Assembly (NCBI GenBank): GCA_012511525.1
Contig: JAAZFW010000271.1
Location: forward strand, 1-7,733
From: Clostridiaceae bacterium
GTDB taxonomy: Bacteria; Bacillota; Clostridia; Saccharofermentanales; UBA5734
Reading direction: 5' to 3'
Length of the DNA stretch: 7,733 nucleotides
In this document: one piece after another, positions 6,480-7,733 of the stretch
How the letters are laid out: each line of letters opens with the position of its first letter
Position numbering within the stretch: position 1 is the stretch's first letter
Notes under the pieces: model-generated
What the model saw: the letters and a program-made list of their open reading frames with translations, nothing else
What the model was told of the DNA's origin: nothing
Databases searched by the model: none
Program-made: the position numbers and the translations under genes

Positions 6480-7394
6480 ATGAAATTTCATCACGACGAG
6501 AGAAAAGGCTGGCCGGCCGGTCATCGGCCGGACCAGGTCCTGGAGTTGCCCAGCAACCCGCAGCTGCAAAACCTGGCGGCCATGGTTCCCGACCTGGTCT
6601 ACGCGTCGCCCGGCGGCCAGGACCTGCACCTGTCTTTGCTGGTGCCCTGGACGCATCTGCCGGATCGGCCGGACAAAACCCGATTGCCGCTGGTCGTCTT
6701 TGTCCAGGGCAGTGCCTGGACGACGCCGAACAGGCACTTTGAAATTCCCCAGCTGAGCCGGTTTGCCCGTCAGGGCCTGATCGTGGCCAGCGTCACGCAT
6801 CGCAGCTGCCTGGACGGCCATCCGTTCCCGGCGTTCCTTGCGGATGTCAAGACCGCGATCCGTTACCTGCGCGGCGAGGCTGACCGGTATGGCATCGACC
6901 CCGAGCGGGTTGCCGTCTGGGGAACCTCCTCCGGGGGCAACGCAGCCCTGCTGGCCGGTCTGACCGGCGATGACCCAAAATACCGGACGGCGGAGCACGA
7001 ATCGTATTCCGACCGGGTCACGACGGTGATCGACTGCTTCGGCCCGGCCGATGTCGGCCAGCTTTATGACTTTGCCAGCCGCCTGCTGCCGGACGATCAG
7101 ATCATGACGATCTTCCGGGGATTGGCCGGCGACGGCGATCCGGTGGAAAAAATGGAAGCCATGAGCCCGCTGCGTCTGCTGCAGCCCGGCCAGGCTTATC
7201 CGTCGTTTTTGCTAGCCCACGGTGATATGGACATGACCGTGCCCTATGAGCAAAGTGAGCAGCTGCACCGGCGGATGCTCGATCTGGGCCTTGACGCCCG
7301 ACTGATCCGCGTCCGCGGCGCGCCACACGAAGGCAGCTTCTGGAGCGAAGAGCTGCTCGACCTGTTTGCCGGCTATCTCAGGGAAAAGCTGTAA
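6480..7394 (+). CDS. Alpha/beta-hydrolase, esterase/peptidase-like (BD-FAE type)
   Basis: This 304-residue protein has the alpha/beta-hydrolase fold and probably hydrolyses esters or a related acyl bond in the cytoplasm; no signal peptide is seen. The nucleophile elbow is G148-T-S150-S-G152-G, giving S150. The acid is probably D251 in HGDMDMTVP and the base H283 in APHEGSFW. VFVQGSAW (73-80) occupies the oxyanion-loop position, where relatives usually have HGGGW; I recall this variant from Clostridia homologues. DVKTAIRYLRGEADRYGIDP (122-141) is the usual helix before the elbow strand in carbohydrate-esterase-like members such as BD-FAE and in the S9 peptidase catalytic domain. GGAG-type pairing is weak but GGAG at 6468-6471, 8 bases before the ATG, supports the start. 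It probably shares the ferritin-like gene's transcript. The substrate is unknown; acetylated or feruloylated sugars are a family-level guess. Confidence 0.9.
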   Translation: MKFHHDERKGWPAGHRPDQVLELPSNPQLQNLAAMVPDLVYASPGGQDLHLSLLVPWTHLPDRPDKTRLPLVVFVQGSAWTTPNRHFEIPQLSRFARQGLIVASVTHRSCLDGHPFPAFLADVKTAIRYLRGEADRYGIDPERVAVWGTSSGGNAALLAGLTGDDPKYRTAEHESYSDRVTTVIDCFGPADVGQLYDFASRLLPDDQIMTIFRGLAGDGDPVEKMEAMSPLRLLQPGQAYPSFLLAHGDMDMTVPYEQSEQLHRRMLDLGLDARLIRVRGAPHEGSFWSEELLDLFAGYLREKL

Positions 7395-7465
7395 GGTTTT
7401 TGTTTTGAAGCGCTCGAACCTGGCAAGGATTGCGTCCTGTTCAGACCGGTCCTGGGCTGTTTCAG

Positions 7466-7499
7466 CATGATTGACAGATCATGTGATGTCGTGTACGGT
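7466..7499 (+). promoter_or_regulatory. Candidate promoter and operator for the last gene
   Basis: A perfect -35 box TTGACA (7471-7476) is followed after 17 bases by TACGGT (7494-7499), which matches the -10 consensus at only three positions. The inverted repeat CATGAT-TGACAG-ATCATG (7466-7483) is centred on the -35 and could be a repressor site. Transcription would begin near 7506, giving a leader of about 58 bases. Confidence 0.45.
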
Positions 7500-7512
7500 A
7501 GGGGCAAGGCTG

Positions 7513-7532
7513 GTGTCGGCAGGAAACGGCAC
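7513..7532 (+). other. Hairpin in the leader of the last gene
   Basis: GTGTCG (7513-7518) and CGGCAC (7527-7532) form six pairs, one G-U, around an 8-base purine-rich loop. No T run follows, so it is not an intrinsic terminator. The B12 box and the known SAM riboswitch motifs were looked for by eye and not seen. Confidence 0.3.
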
Positions 7533-7564
7533 GGTCAATTATGTTACATACGAGGACATCGCCG

Positions 7565-7733
7565 ATGAAAACGTTCCTGGCCCAGCATTTCCCGATCAGC
7601 CTGGAAGCGGCACCGCTTCTGAAAAAACTGAAAATCGACGCGGACCCCGAAGATGAAGATTTCCAGAGCTTTTCCCGGATGCTGGACGAAGCCAGATCGA
7701 TCGCCAGGCCCAAATTTGCCTATGGCATAGCGG
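7565..7733 (+). CDS. Start of a probable MetH activation-domain-like protein (cut by window end)
   Basis: An ATG at 7565 opens a frame that runs to the window edge without a stop: 56 full codons plus one base. GAGGA (7552-7556) lies 8 bases before it. The visible protein begins MKTFLAQHFPISLEAAPLLK, followed by an acidic stretch (DADPEDEDF, 25-33) and then EARSIARPKFAYGIA (42-56). From memory this layout resembles the N-terminus of stand-alone Clostridia proteins annotated as vitamin B12-dependent methionine synthase activation domain. Such proteins are thought to bind SAM and help restore the reduced corrinoid of a methyltransferase. The diagnostic C-terminal domain lies outside the window, so this is a tentative family call on a short piece. 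Confidence 0.55.
   Translation, partial: MKTFLAQHFPISLEAAPLLKKLKIDADPEDEDFQSFSRMLDEARSIARPKFAYGIA

Noticed and set aside
7392..7410. Terminator after the hydrolase at the T-rich stretch
   Set aside because: The T-rich stretch begins right after the stop codon and I could not form a convincing stem before it.

Overview
This is an ordinary, gene-dense bacterial chromosomal segment with high GC (I judge it near 60%). It has seven protein-coding genes, one of them cut by the right edge. Several features suggest an anaerobic Bacillota lineage, probably Clostridia. These are strong GAGGAGG-type ribosome binding sites, a lipoprotein of a type I associate with Clostridia, a rubrerythrin-like ferritin protein, an uncharacterised URO-D-family protein, and a start that looks like a stand-alone methionine synthase activation-domain protein. 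The organism call is inference from protein style only. I see no rRNA, tRNA, CRISPR array, transposon or phage gene.

Layout. Positions 3-3143 (+) hold a cytoplasmic GH38 alpha-mannosidase with its zinc and nucleophile residues in place, closed by a strong hairpin terminator. A good sigma-A type promoter follows at once and drives a small lipoprotein with an internal repeat (3323-3823, +). The lipoprotein converges on a leftward two-gene operon (5828 to 3847, -): a URO-D/methyltransferase-superfamily protein followed by an EamA/DMT ten-helix transporter, overlapping by 4 bases (ATGA). The 136-bp divergent region 5829-5964 carries a promoter for that operon on the minus strand and an extended -10 promoter for a ferritin-like diiron protein (5965-6447, +). 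Three short palindromes lie on or near these promoters. An alpha/beta-hydrolase (6480-7394, +) follows the ferritin-like gene after 32 bases and is probably co-transcribed. After 170 bp of regulatory-looking DNA a new gene starts at 7565 and leaves the window.

How the genes relate. Only two couplings are visible: the URO-D-like protein with the EamA transporter (overlapping stop and start), and the ferritin-like protein with the hydrolase (short gap, no terminator). The URO-D-like protein and the truncated last gene both recall corrinoid/methyl-transfer biochemistry, but other genes separate them and the link is speculative. The mannosidase's partners, if any, would lie left of the window. 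I did not find a convincing new multi-gene system. The points most worth a second look are the altered metal-site motif of the URO-D-like protein, the palindromes on the promoters, and the duplicated lipoprotein.
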